A stretch of 59,479 bases of DNA from an uncultured Collinsella sp. (GTDB lineage: Bacteria > Actinomycetota > Coriobacteriia > Coriobacteriales > Coriobacteriaceae), in the NCBI GenBank assembly GCA_900541125.1, contig UQIK01000015.1, positions 1 to 59,479 of the forward strand, in the 5' to 3' direction. Made by a program: the position numbers and the translations under genes. Below the pieces are notes generated by a model. That model was not told the origin of the DNA and made no database searches. It worked only from the letters and a program-made list of their open reading frames with translations. Shown here one piece after another: positions 16,547 through 25,759 of the stretch (the first letter of the stretch is position 1; every line of letters starts with the position of its first letter).

Positions 16547-19105
16547 ATGTTTACTCCGCTTATCACTCATGATTCTGACGGCACTGCATTGGCGGCACCC
16601 GTTGATGCCGCACGTCGCAACGGTGCCACGTACAAGACGCGCACGATCGACGATCTGCGCATTAAGAACGATCGCCTGCGCGCCGCCATCGAGGGCACGG
16701 GGCACCTGCTGTTCGACGGCGGCATGGGCACCATGTTGCAGGCCGCTGGCATGAAGGCGGGCGCCCTGCCCGAGCTGCTCAACTTTGAGGAACCCCAGGT
16801 CATTACCGACATTCAGCGCCAGTACGTCGAGGCCGGCTGCGACGTGATTACCGCCAATACCTTTGGCGCCAATGCCCACAAGCTCGACGGCGCCGCCACC
16901 GTGGCAGACGTCTTTGCCGCGGCCGTCGCCTGTGCCCGCGAGGCCGGCGCCCGCTACGTCGCCGGTGACATCGGCCCCATCGGCGCGCTGCTTCGTCCCT
17001 TGGGTACCCTCAGCTTCGACGAGGCCTATGACCTCTTTGCCGAGGAGGTGCGCGCTGGCGTCGACGCGGGTGTGGACCTCTTTATTATCGAGACCATGAC
17101 CGATCTTGCCGAGATCAAGGCCGCCGTCCTCGCCTGCCGCGAGAACTCCGACCTGCCCGTCTTTGCCACCATGACCTTTGAGGAAGACGGTCGCACCTTC
17201 CTGGGCACGAGTCCCGAGGTGGCCGCCATCACGCTCAATGCCATCGGCGCCGACGTTTTGGGCATTAACTGTAGCCAGGGACCGGCCGAGCTACGAGGAC
17301 TCGCCGCACGTATGCTCACCGTTACCGACAAGCCTATTATGGTGCAGGCCAACGCAGGACTGCCCCACGTGGACGACGACGGCAACACCGTCTTTGATAT
17401 CCAAGCCCCCGAATACGCCGAGGCCGTCGCCGGCATGATCGCCGACGGTGTGAGCGTCGTGGGCGGTTGCTGCGGCACCACGCCGGCGCACATGGCGGCC
17501 CTGCGCACGCTTATCGATAACCACACGCCCAGCCCGCGCCACCGCAAGCCCAGTATGTCGGTCACAAGCGCCCAGACCGTGGTGGACCTCCCCTGCGATG
17601 GCCACAAAATCGCCGTCATCGGCGAGCGCATCAACCCCACCGGCAAAAAGCGCCTGCAGCAGGCCCTGCGCGACGGCGATCTGGACTACGTGGTGAGCCA
17701 GGGCATCAGCCAGCAGGAGCAGGGCGCCGACATCCTGGACGTCAACGTGGGCCTGCCCGAGATCGACGAGGTCAAGATTATCCAACAGGCGACCGAACAG
17801 CTCCAGGGCTCCACGCTCCTGCCGCTGCAGATCGACTCCACCGATCCCGCAGCCGTCGAGGCCGCCGTGCGCCGCTACGCCGGCAAGCCCATCATCAACT
17901 CGGTCAATGGCAAGCAGCAGATCATGGATGAGATCTTTCCGCTGGTCGCCCACTACGGCACCAACGTTGTCGGCCTTACGCTCGACGAAGGCGGCATCCC
18001 CGATACCGCCGAGGCCCGCTTCGCCATCGCCGAGCGCATCGTGGCCGAGGCTGCCCGCTACGGCATCGGACCGGACCGCATCCTCATCGACTGCCTGGTC
18101 ATGACCGCCTCGACCAATCAACGCCAGGCCGAGCAGATCCTGCGCGCCATGTCCCTGTGCAAGGAGCGTCTGGGCGTCAAATGCGCGCTCGGCGTGTCGA
18201 ACATCAGCTTTGGCCTGCCCGCTCGCCCGCTGCTGGGTTCGGTCTTTTTGGCTGCCGCTTTTGGCGCGGGCCTGGACGCCCCCATCATGAACCCGGGTTC
18301 CAAGCGCTTTATGGATACCGTCTACAGCTATCGCGTCCTGAGCGTTGAGGACGAGGGCTCGACCGGATACATCGAGCGCTACGCCGGCTGGACCGATCCG
18401 TACAAGATCGCCGCCAACCCGGCAGCAGCTCAGGCTGCATCGAGTGATGCCGCGCCTGCCGCGGGCACCGCCGGCACCGACGGCAACGACGACCCGATTC
18501 GTCGCATGGTCGTCTCGGGCCGCAAAGGCGAGATCGCTGCCGAGACCGAGCGTCTGCTGGCAGACCACGACGCCATGGACCTCATCAACAATCACTTTAT
18601 CCCCGCCCTCGACGAGGTTGGCGTCCTCTTTGACCAAGGCAAGTTCTTCTTGCCGCAGCTCATGGCCTCGGCCGAGGCAGCGCGTGTGGGCTTCGACACC
18701 ATCAAGCGCCTGATGCCCGCCGGCGAGATTGCCGATAAGGGCAAGATCTGCGTGGCCACCGTCAAGGGCGACATCCACGATATTGGCAAGAACATCGTCA
18801 AGATGCTGCTCGACAACTACGGCTACACCGTCTTTGACCTGGGCCGCGACGTCGATCCGCAGGAGGTACTCAAGACCGTCAAGGAGCGCGATATCAAACT
18901 CGTCGGCCTCTCGGCGCTTATGACTACCACGGTCGTCGCCATGGAAGAGACCATCAAGCTGCTTCATGCTGAGGTGCCGGGCGTCAAGATCATCGTAGGC
19001 GGCGCCGTACTCACCCCCGAATACGCCAAGCAGATCGGCGCGGACTACTACGCCAAGGACGCCGCCGAAAGCGCTCGTATTGCCGAAGAGGTCTTTGGTC
19101 AGTAA
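16547..19105 (+). CDS. metH: Cobalamin-dependent methionine synthase (no activation domain)
   Basis: Of 852 residues, about 50-325 form the homocysteine domain with zinc ligands Cys242 (GINCSQGP) and Cys308-Cys309 (GGCCGTTPAH). Residues 350-615 are the pterin-binding barrel (IGERINPTGKKRL). Residues 650-735 form the helical cap and 738-852 the cobalamin domain, with the base-off motif GDIHDIGKN (His744). The protein lacks the activation domain, which is supplied by the preceding gene. The first 45 residues before the homocysteine barrel are an unassigned extension. An Ala-rich linker (625-645) separates the pterin and cap domains. AGGAG precedes the ATG. It transfers methyl from methyl-THF to homocysteine. 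Confidence 0.93.
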   Translation: MFTPLITHDSDGTALAAPVDAARRNGATYKTRTIDDLRIKNDRLRAAIEGTGHLLFDGGMGTMLQAAGMKAGALPELLNFEEPQVITDIQRQYVEAGCDVITANTFGANAHKLDGAATVADVFAAAVACAREAGARYVAGDIGPIGALLRPLGTLSFDEAYDLFAEEVRAGVDAGVDLFIIETMTDLAEIKAAVLACRENSDLPVFATMTFEEDGRTFLGTSPEVAAITLNAIGADVLGINCSQGPAELRGLAARMLTVTDKPIMVQANAGLPHVDDDGNTVFDIQAPEYAEAVAGMIADGVSVVGGCCGTTPAHMAALRTLIDNHTPSPRHRKPSMSVTSAQTVVDLPCDGHKIAVIGERINPTGKKRLQQALRDGDLDYVVSQGISQQEQGADILDVNVGLPEIDEVKIIQQATEQLQGSTLLPLQIDSTDPAAVEAAVRRYAGKPIINSVNGKQQIMDEIFPLVAHYGTNVVGLTLDEGGIPDTAEARFAIAERIVAEAARYGIGPDRILIDCLVMTASTNQRQAEQILRAMSLCKERLGVKCALGVSNISFGLPARPLLGSVFLAAAFGAGLDAPIMNPGSKRFMDTVYSYRVLSVEDEGSTGYIERYAGWTDPYKIAANPAAAQAASSDAAPAAGTAGTDGNDDPIRRMVVSGRKGEIAAETERLLADHDAMDLINNHFIPALDEVGVLFDQGKFFLPQLMASAEAARVGFDTIKRLMPAGEIADKGKICVATVKGDIHDIGKNIVKMLLDNYGYTVFDLGRDVDPQEVLKTVKERDIKLVGLSALMTTTVVAMEETIKLLHAEVPGVKIIVGGAVLTPEYAKQIGADYYAKDAAESARIAEEVFGQ

Positions 19106-19130
19106 CACAACGGAAACAACCGAGCACCAA

Positions 19131-19168
19131 AACGTGCCGCATGCGCCACTTGGCACGTGCGGCACGTT
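19131..19168 (+). terminator. Hairpin between metH and the DUF711 gene
   Basis: AACGTGCCGCA pairs perfectly with TGCGGCACGTT (11 bp) around a 16-base loop, 25 bp after metH. There is no T-run, so it may be a weak terminator or an RNA-stability hairpin, or an operator for the next gene. Confidence 0.45.
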
Positions 19169-19213
19169 AGAATAGATAAGGCTATGCTCGTTTTGGCAGA
19201 TAGGAGCGCAAGG

Positions 19214-20578
19214 ATGGCGATCACGCCCGCAGAAATCGCGGAAACCCGCGGCATGGTTGAGGAGCAGAACCTCGACATCAGGACCATCACCATGGGTGTT
19301 TCGCTCATGGGTTGCGGCGACGAGAACCTCGACCGCATGTGCACGAAGATCTACGACCACGTGACGCACACGGCTGAGCATCTGGTCGAGACCGCCGAGA
19401 ACCTCGAGCGCGAGTACGGTATCCCCATCGTCAACAAGCGCGTTTCCGTCACCCCGGTGGCGCAGATCGCCGCGTGCTGCAAGGATGAGGACCTCACCCC
19501 CATCGCGCATGCCCTCGACCGCGCGGCTGAGACGCTCGGCATCGACTACCTGGGCGGCTTCTCCGCACTCGTCCAGAAGGGCATCGGCGACGCCGACCGC
19601 CGCGTCATCCAGTCCATCCCCCAGGCGCTCGCCACCACGAGCCGCGTCTGCTCCAGCGTCAACGTCGCCAGCCTGCGCGCCGGCATCAACATGGATGCCG
19701 TGCTCATGGCCGCCCAGACCATCATCGATGCCGCTAAACTCACGGCCGACCAGGATTCCGTCGGCGCTTCCAAGTTTGTCTGCTTTGCCAATATGGTCGA
19801 GGACTCCCCGTTTATGGCGGGCGCCGTCCACGGCGGTGGCGAGGCCGACGCCGTCATCAACGTTGGTGTCTCGGGCCCCGGCGTTATGGCTGCTGCCCTG
19901 GAGACGCTCCCCGACTCCGCCTCGATGATGGAAGTCGCCGAGAAGATTAAGCAGACCGCCTTTAAGATCACCCGTGCCGGCGAGCTCATGAGCCGCGAGG
20001 CCGCCCATCGTCTGGGTGTCGAGAAGGGCATTGTCGACCTGTCGCTGGCTCCCACGCCTGCCATCGGCGACTCCGTTGCCCGTATCCTCGAGATCATCGG
20101 CGTGGGCACCTGCGGTGGCCCCGGCACGACCTGCGCGCTCGCCATGCTCAACGATGCCGTCAAGAAGGGCGGCGTCATGGCCAGCTCCAGCGTGGGCGGT
20201 CTCTCGGGCGCTTTCATTCCCGTGTCCGAGGACGCCGGCATGATCGCCGCCGTCGAGGCCGGCGCGCTTTCGCTCGAGAAGCTCGAGGCCATGACCTGTG
20301 TGTGCTCCGTCGGCCTGGACATGATCGCCATCCCCGGCGACACCCCGGTCGAGACCATCGCCGGCATCATCGCCGACGAGATGGCCATCGGCGTCATCAA
20401 CAACAAGACCACGGCCGTCCGCGTGATCCCCGCCATCGGCAAGGGCGTGGGCGACTGCGTCGAGTACGGCGGCCTGTTCGGCCGTGCGCCCATCATGCCG
20501 GTAAACCCCAACGCCGGCACCGTGCTTGCCCACCGCGGTGGACGCTTCCCGGCGCCGCTGAACTCGCTCAAGAACTAG
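19214..20578 (+). CDS. DUF711 (PFL/UPF0210 family) protein
   Basis: The 454-residue protein starts MAITPAEIAETRGMVEEQNL, chosen because TAGGAG lies ten bases upstream. The longer frame from 19157 would start inside the hairpin. Conserved stretches include NLDIRTITMGVSLMGC, GGFSALVQKG, ANMVEDSPFMAGAVHG, GVGTCGGPGTTCALAMLNDA and GRAPIMPVNPNAG. The length matches the family. The biochemical role is not firmly known; an older similarity to pyruvate formate-lyase gave the PFL name. It is often beside a small ACT-domain gene, which is absent here. A long structured element follows its stop codon. Confidence 0.82.
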   Translation: MAITPAEIAETRGMVEEQNLDIRTITMGVSLMGCGDENLDRMCTKIYDHVTHTAEHLVETAENLEREYGIPIVNKRVSVTPVAQIAACCKDEDLTPIAHALDRAAETLGIDYLGGFSALVQKGIGDADRRVIQSIPQALATTSRVCSSVNVASLRAGINMDAVLMAAQTIIDAAKLTADQDSVGASKFVCFANMVEDSPFMAGAVHGGGEADAVINVGVSGPGVMAAALETLPDSASMMEVAEKIKQTAFKITRAGELMSREAAHRLGVEKGIVDLSLAPTPAIGDSVARILEIIGVGTCGGPGTTCALAMLNDAVKKGGVMASSSVGGLSGAFIPVSEDAGMIAAVEAGALSLEKLEAMTCVCSVGLDMIAIPGDTPVETIAGIIADEMAIGVINNKTTAVRVIPAIGKGVGDCVEYGGLFGRAPIMPVNPNAGTVLAHRGGRFPAPLNSLKN

Positions 20579-20595
20579 CTGAGGGGGACTGGCGA

Positions 20596-20729
20596 GGAGC
20601 CCCGGGGAGGGCAAATATATAAGGTCGCCTGCTCGGACAGTCCTGACTCGCACGGAGAGCACTTAATGTGCTCTCCGGCTCGTGCGGAACTCGCGATCGA
20701 CCTTATATATTTGCCCTCCCCGGGGCTCC
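20596..20729 (+). ncRNA. Structured palindromic element B1 (conserved internal loop, 32-bp perfect stem)
   Basis: Arms 20596-20627 and 20698-20729 are perfect reverse complements over 32 bases. Between them are the conserved strands ACAGTCCTGACTC (20637-20649) and TCGTGCGGAACTC (20680-20692), flanking a tip hairpin GGAGAGCAC/GTGCTCTCC. The same two strands, with unrelated stem sequences, occur in element B2 at 42350-42485. B1 begins 17 bp after the DUF711 stop and has the same orientation as that gene. There is no T-run. It could be a 3'-UTR RNA structure or a mobile DNA hairpin. The Rfam Collinsella-1 motif is worth comparing, but I cannot confirm identity. Confidence 0.6.
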
Positions 20730-20895
20730 CGCACAACGGGACCTCAGTTGGGTTCTATCCCGTATGGCAGTCGCTTCGCTCCTGCCCGCCTTGGTTGTGA
20801 GGGCGGTTTGGCGTTGGATCGGTTCTTTCTGATATATGCTGGTTGCGGCTCTTCTTTTGGGAGGAGTCGCTTTTTTGTTGCTAGGAGGTTGGCCC

Positions 20896-21783
20896 GTGAC
20901 TGATGATTTGATTCGTTCTGAGCTACTTTCTGCGGATTGGAATGGCGAATGGATGCGGCTGCAAGCTGCTCGGCGGCGGGCTGATGATTCTTTTGAATGG
21001 GATAAGCGGGCTCGGCATTTTCGGCCGTTGGAGACTGCCCCTTATGCTCGGGATTTTATAAAGCTGTTGGCGCTTGAGCCCGGCGAGTCGGTGCTGGATA
21101 TGGGATGTGGAGCTGGGTCGATTGCTATTCCGCTTGCGCAAGACGGGCATCCCGTGATTGCCGCTGATTTTTCCCCTGCCATGCTGGGCACGCTTGATGC
21201 CGGCATTGAGTACTATGGGCTCGAGGATCGCATTACGCCGCTTGAGCTCGCTTGGGATGATGATTGGGATTTGGTTGGACCGGTCGCGAAAGCGGTGGAT
21301 GTTGCCTTTGCCAGTCGGTCGGTTACGACGACCAATCTAAAAGGTGCGCTTGCCAAGCTTGACCGTACGGCTCGTCGGCGTTGTGCTGTCACGATGGTTG
21401 CCAACTCCAGCCCGCGCTATGATCTGCACTTGATGAACGCTATCGGTGCCTCGGTTACCTGCAGTAATGGCTTTGTGTACGCCTTCAACATCCTCATTCA
21501 AATGGGCGCCCTGCCGCAGGTTACGTACTTTGAATCGCCTCGTCGCGATACCTTCGATAGCCTTGAGGCAGGTGTGGCGGACTTTTCCCGCATGCTTGAG
21601 CATGGCAACGAGGATAAGGTCGACCGTCTGCGCGACTACATCGCCCAACACATGATCGAGAACCCCCATGCCGGCGAGCCGGGCTCCAAGGGCGTGCCGC
21701 AGGGGCGCTATATGCTCGATCATGTCCGCAAGGTTCGTTGGGCATTTATTGCATGGGAGCCGGTCTCCGCGCCCAGCTCATAG
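20896..21783 (+). CDS. SAM-dependent methyltransferase
   Basis: The 295-residue protein starts at a GTG with AGGAGG seven bases upstream; the 60 bases before it in frame encode a hydrophobic stretch that probably is not translated. The class I SAM site is clear: SVLDMGCGAGSIAIPLA near residue 70, then VIAADFSPAML and an acidic ITPLELAWDD. The substrate is unknown. Its codon use differs from the surroundings: the first half favours T-ending codons and is visibly less GC-rich than neighbours, as is the 150 bp upstream. This suggests later acquisition or weak expression. Confidence 0.8.
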   Translation: MTDDLIRSELLSADWNGEWMRLQAARRRADDSFEWDKRARHFRPLETAPYARDFIKLLALEPGESVLDMGCGAGSIAIPLAQDGHPVIAADFSPAMLGTLDAGIEYYGLEDRITPLELAWDDDWDLVGPVAKAVDVAFASRSVTTTNLKGALAKLDRTARRRCAVTMVANSSPRYDLHLMNAIGASVTCSNGFVYAFNILIQMGALPQVTYFESPRRDTFDSLEAGVADFSRMLEHGNEDKVDRLRDYIAQHMIENPHAGEPGSKGVPQGRYMLDHVRKVRWAFIAWEPVSAPSS

Positions 21784-21941
21784 CCTGTTCGCAGCCCGCA
21801 CCGCCCACTCACTCGGCATCCGCATTCTTTTTGAACTGGGCAAACGCGCTCCACACCGCGCCGTTCCTGCGCTATCGTGGGACAGCTCACGTAGATTAAG
21901 GCCCCGTCGCGGGGCGCCCCATACATAGAAAGCGAGAACCC

Positions 21942-22241
21942 ATGGCACTGACAGGAGCCCAGGTCAAGCAGCTTCGCAGCATGGCCCATCACCTCAACCC
22001 CGCCATCATCATCGGCAAGTCCGACGTCAACGAGGGCACCGTCGAGCAGACGGTCGCCTACCTGGAGAAGCACGAGCTCGTTAAGTGCTCCGTGCTCGAT
22101 GGCTCCAGTCTTTCCGCCCGCGAGGCCGCCGAAGAGCTCGCTGAGCGCTGCCACGCCGAGGTCGTCCAGGTCATCGGCCGCAAGTTCTCGCTGTATCGCG
22201 AGTCCTCGCGCAAGGACATCGAGAAGATCAAGCTCGTCTAA
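21942..22241 (+). CDS. yhbY: YhbY-family RNA-binding (CRM domain) protein
   Basis: The 99-residue protein is a single CRM domain: LTGAQVKQLRSMAHHLNPAI, IIGKSDVNEGTVEQ and the C-terminal VIGRKFSLYRES. The family binds pre-50S ribosomal particles and takes part in ribosome assembly. Length and start are normal for the family, with AAAGCGAG before the ATG. It is a single-gene unit closed by a strong terminator. Confidence 0.9.
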   Translation: MALTGAQVKQLRSMAHHLNPAIIIGKSDVNEGTVEQTVAYLEKHELVKCSVLDGSSLSAREAAEELAERCHAEVVQVIGRKFSLYRESSRKDIEKIKLV

Positions 22242-22278
22242 GAGCCAATGATCCGGCGAGCCAACACATAGCAAGCTT

Positions 22279-22313
22279 ACGGGTGCCCAAGTACTTCGGG
22301 CGCCCGTTTTTTT
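22279..22313 (+). terminator. Terminator after yhbY
   Basis: ACGGGTGCCC pairs with GGGCGCCCGT (one wobble), followed by seven T. The T-run runs into the stop codon of the convergent regulator gene. Confidence 0.9.
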
Positions 22314-25311
22314 ATCGCTCGACCAGCACGCGATTGAGCCGCCCCTCCACCAAGCGCTCGTATAGACGCCGCGTCTCGGGCTCGGGCACGCCATTGACCT
22401 GCTCCCTCAGATGGTGCATATGCCCGCTGTATAGCTCAACGATATCGCGTCGCCGCCCCGCCGCACTGTAGACGCGCATGGCGCAGCGCACCATATCCTC
22501 ACGCGCCGTTTCCTGCCGAAGCCCCGACTCTGCCAGCCAAATCGCCGACTGCAGATCGTTTTCTTCTAGAGCGGCATTTGCTCCCTTAATCATGCAATCG
22601 ATGTACTTTGACTGCATGATGCGTCGCATACGCAAAAAGTAGGTGGGATTACAGCCATTGGGAACATACAGCGGTCCGGCATAAAGCTGCTCAATCTTAA
22701 GGCACAGCTCAACTAAATGGGGTCCGCGCGCACCCGTGCGATTTCCCAAAACCTCGCGGCTTATCTGGTCAAACAGCCGTACATCGGTCTTGACGTAGTC
22801 GCCGTTGAGTCCAATGCATTCATTTTGGATGAGCACACACGACTTGCCATCCGGCGTCGGTCCCAAAGCCGACCGCAAGCGCGATATCGTCGAGTACAGG
22901 TTGTTGCGGGCGCTATTGAACTCGGCATGGGGCCACAGCTCCATGGCCAGCGTCTCACGATCGACGAGCGCATCCATGCCCAGCGCAAGCCGCTCGGCAA
23001 GCGTCGCCGCCTTCTTGCGGCGCCACATTTTGTCCGTGATGGGAAACCCGTCGCGCTCGGCGCGAAACGCACCAAACATGCGAATCTCGATATGGTCGAT
23101 GGTATCAACGGCTTCAACCTCGCCGGCCTGGAACAGACGCTCGCCCTCCCCTTCCAAATCGTCGCGCAGCGAGTACCGCGACAGCTCGCGCACGGGAAGC
23201 TTCTTGCGTATCCTGGCCGCCGGCTCGCCCAGACAATGCATGGCAAGGCGCGCAAAGAGCCGATACGACGGTTCCAGAATCCCCGCGCGATTCATGGACA
23301 TCCAGGCCGCAAGGTCGCTGTCTCGGCCCGCACAGGCCAAATGCAGCGCCACCATCCAGGCTTCTGCGCCACCAACCTGCGTCTGGCTTATATCGAGCAA
23401 CTCCGCTTCCTCGCGCACCGAAACCATCGAGGTGTTACGCAGATATGCCGCGCGCTCCAGCAGCAATGCGTTATCGCGCATGTACGCAATCGACTCCTCG
23501 GCAAGTTTGAGCACTTGGACCGCACGGAACTTCGCATTAACCGGCCGTCCCTCTGCCAGCGACTGCCAGCCTTCCAGCAACAGCCCAAACAGCTGAATCT
23601 GGTTGTCACGCATGCGGACGGCAAAACGATCGAGCTCGTTGAACGCCGCATCGTCGGTTACCGGCAAGCCGGAAAGGAGCCGCCGTGCCGCCAACACCAT
23701 GCGCACCCAGATAGCCATCGCCTTAAGCCCGCGTACGTCGAGCGCCTCCCGCACCACCGTCATCTCGTCGTCGCGCTCGTCGGTTCCCGCAAACGACCCG
23801 TCAAAGAGCTCCACCAGCATGCTATCGGCCCGTAGAACAATCCCCGCGATGTCGAGCTCGCAGTCGTAGGCCTTGCTCGTTTTGAGCTGCTGTAGAACGC
23901 CGCCGTCATCTCCCCGCTCAGTCAGACAGCGCTTGACCTCGATATGCGCAGACAACATATCGAGAGCGGTATGGGATGTCTCGATTTCTGGCACGGCCAG
24001 GTTCGTAGGAAGCCCAAGCCCGTTATCCCCATAGCAAACAGCCGTCAGTGTCTGGGCCACCCTCCATGAAACAGGGTCTATTTCGCAGGCCGCCCGTTCG
24101 CCCCCGCGCTCGATAACCGATGCCATATAGCGAGCGAGCTTTGTATTGGACACGCTGACCGCTGCCAGATATACGCCAAGCGCCTCGGCAGGCGTTGGTT
24201 CTGGAGCCGGATCGTCGGCATCGATCGTGCCCAGCGCTGCTCGGCAGATATCGGCCCCGTGCCCCGTCAGAGCAAGATCGACCCCATACTGCCCAGCAAG
24301 TTCAAGGACCGCTTCACGGCCCAAAAAGGCGTCCGCCAGGCCCATCGCCGCATCGCATCGGCCCGCCTTAAGCAAAATCCGGGCCGCCCTCGGAACAAGT
24401 TCGGGGCGAATCTCGGCCACCAACTTACGCAAGCGCAAGCGTCCGTTATCCTCCGTGCCCAGACACGTAAAACTCCGCTCGGCGGGATCCAAGCCAAAGA
24501 TCGGGTAGTCGCGTACAAAATAGGACTGGTCGACCATCGACAGCCTCATCCCGCAAGCCTCGAGTTCTGCGATATTGCCCTCGCCCATCAAAACCATGAG
24601 ACATGCCACGCAAAACAGCGCATTATTGTCGAGCGAAGCCAGATCGGCAAGTGCCGCGCCATATACGTTGACAATCTCGTTTTCGAGCAGGCCGGCTACG
24701 TCGCCTTGGCCATACAGACCCGTCTGCAATGCCGAAACCAGCTCGGGCACGCCCTGCGTGAGCTGATAGAAGTCGAGCGATGTGCTGATCGAAAACGCCG
24801 ATGCCCACGCCGAATACTCATAGGCATGCACCTTGAGCATCTGCGCATTGATCTTAACCGAATCGCCCAGCCCATGAATCAGCTGACGATTTGAAGGACG
24901 GCAGGAGATAAAGACCCCAACCCCCATAGCGCGCAGGCCGCGAATCCTGTCGATGAGGTCTTCGGTATCGTGCTGATCGAGGTTTGGCACATTATCAATC
25001 GCGATAAGGGAGTGCGGTTTGTCTTTGAGTTCTTCGGTAACCACCTCGAGCTGCATAAACACCTCGCGCCCAGTGGCGCGATCGGCCTCGATAATCCGCA
25101 CGGGGCCTCGCGTCGGGTCGCATTTAACCTCATGGGTGTACTGCAGCAGCACCGAGGTCTTCCCAAACCCGTCGGGCGCATAAAGAACCACGATGCCGGC
25201 CTTTCGGCCCTTGGCGATAAGCTCATTCATCAAGCGTTCGCGTCGCACCATATAGCCTCCGCCCAGCGGCATCAGCTCGAGCTCGTCTATACTGCTCAAA
25301 TCGTTTACCAT
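22312..25311 (-). CDS. Large AfsR/SARP-like transcriptional regulator with NTPase domain
   Basis: Of 999 residues, the N-terminal part holds a P-loop (APDGFGKTSVLL, 45-56) and an acidic LIAIDN Walker B near 100, as in STAND ATPases. A long helical middle (300-730) looks like TPR-type repeats. Near 740-830 there is an OmpR-type winged helix (IRMFGAFRAERDGFPI, then WRRKKAATLAERLAL). A bacterial transcriptional activation (BTAD) domain of helix pairs follows to about 985. This order is reversed compared with AfsR, where the DNA-binding part comes first, and is closer to MalT-like regulators with a C-terminal DNA-binding part. GAGGAG precedes the ATG. The target is unknown; the nearest gene on the same strand upstream is nagB, 450 bp away. 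Confidence 0.75.
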   Translation of the reverse strand: MVNDLSSIDELELMPLGGGYMVRRERLMNELIAKGRKAGIVVLYAPDGFGKTSVLLQYTHEVKCDPTRGPVRIIEADRATGREVFMQLEVVTEELKDKPHSLIAIDNVPNLDQHDTEDLIDRIRGLRAMGVGVFISCRPSNRQLIHGLGDSVKINAQMLKVHAYEYSAWASAFSISTSLDFYQLTQGVPELVSALQTGLYGQGDVAGLLENEIVNVYGAALADLASLDNNALFCVACLMVLMGEGNIAELEACGMRLSMVDQSYFVRDYPIFGLDPAERSFTCLGTEDNGRLRLRKLVAEIRPELVPRAARILLKAGRCDAAMGLADAFLGREAVLELAGQYGVDLALTGHGADICRAALGTIDADDPAPEPTPAEALGVYLAAVSVSNTKLARYMASVIERGGERAACEIDPVSWRVAQTLTAVCYGDNGLGLPTNLAVPEIETSHTALDMLSAHIEVKRCLTERGDDGGVLQQLKTSKAYDCELDIAGIVLRADSMLVELFDGSFAGTDERDDEMTVVREALDVRGLKAMAIWVRMVLAARRLLSGLPVTDDAAFNELDRFAVRMRDNQIQLFGLLLEGWQSLAEGRPVNAKFRAVQVLKLAEESIAYMRDNALLLERAAYLRNTSMVSVREEAELLDISQTQVGGAEAWMVALHLACAGRDSDLAAWMSMNRAGILEPSYRLFARLAMHCLGEPAARIRKKLPVRELSRYSLRDDLEGEGERLFQAGEVEAVDTIDHIEIRMFGAFRAERDGFPITDKMWRRKKAATLAERLALGMDALVDRETLAMELWPHAEFNSARNNLYSTISRLRSALGPTPDGKSCVLIQNECIGLNGDYVKTDVRLFDQISREVLGNRTGARGPHLVELCLKIEQLYAGPLYVPNGCNPTYFLRMRRIMQSKYIDCMIKGANAALEENDLQSAIWLAESGLRQETAREDMVRCAMRVYSAAGRRRDIVELYSGHMHHLREQVNGVPEPETRRLYERLVEGRLNRVLVER

Positions 25312-25699
25312 GCCCGCTCCTCAACTCGACCGTATGGACACTGTAGCCGCAAGACCATACAAGCCGCGCTATGAATAGAGCGACCTTGTGTTTTAGGTTG
25401 TCTTTTGGTACGCAAGCGGCAAGTTTTTGTACAGCGAGGGCCGACTGTTATTAATCCCCCGACTAATCGGTCTTTAAGCAGTTAAATGAGCTTGTCAGCT
25501 TGTCCCATCTAAGCGGCAGTGTAACGCAGATGAACAAGGTCCAGCCATGTCATTCAACTCGCCTAGCACCCACTACCGTCTACGACCTTCTAGTGGCATT
25601 TTTGCATAGAATCTGGTATAGAATGAATCAAGCTGTTGGACATCCGGCATTCGTCAAGCTTGCGGCAAGTTTTTGGTCAAGTGGGCAAAAAGGGATAGC
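25312..25699. other. Gene-free region upstream of the regulator, with a 14-bp direct repeat
   Basis: GCGGCAAGTTTTTG occurs at 25416-25429 and 25662-25675 in the same orientation. The stretch is less GC-rich than its surroundings, includes a TATAGAAT-like -10 word near 25617, and has no supported gene. It should contain the regulator's promoter. Confidence 0.4.
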
Positions 25700-25727
25700 A
25701 AAAAGGCCCCCGCAAAGCGGAGGCCTT
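25700..25727 (-). terminator. Terminator after nagB
   Basis: AAGGCCcCCGC pairs with GCGGaGGCCTT around AAA, followed by TTTTTGC on the minus strand, 33 bp after the nagB stop. Confidence 0.88.
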
Positions 25728-25759
25728 AGGCAAGGCTATGTCGAGCTGCAGGATTCGCG

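Noticed and set aside
17291..20662. Very long open frame (1123 codons) on the minus strand
   Set aside because: It lies opposite metH and the DUF711 gene, which have clear domains and ribosome sites. The shadow frame follows from the high GC third positions and has no recognisable domain.
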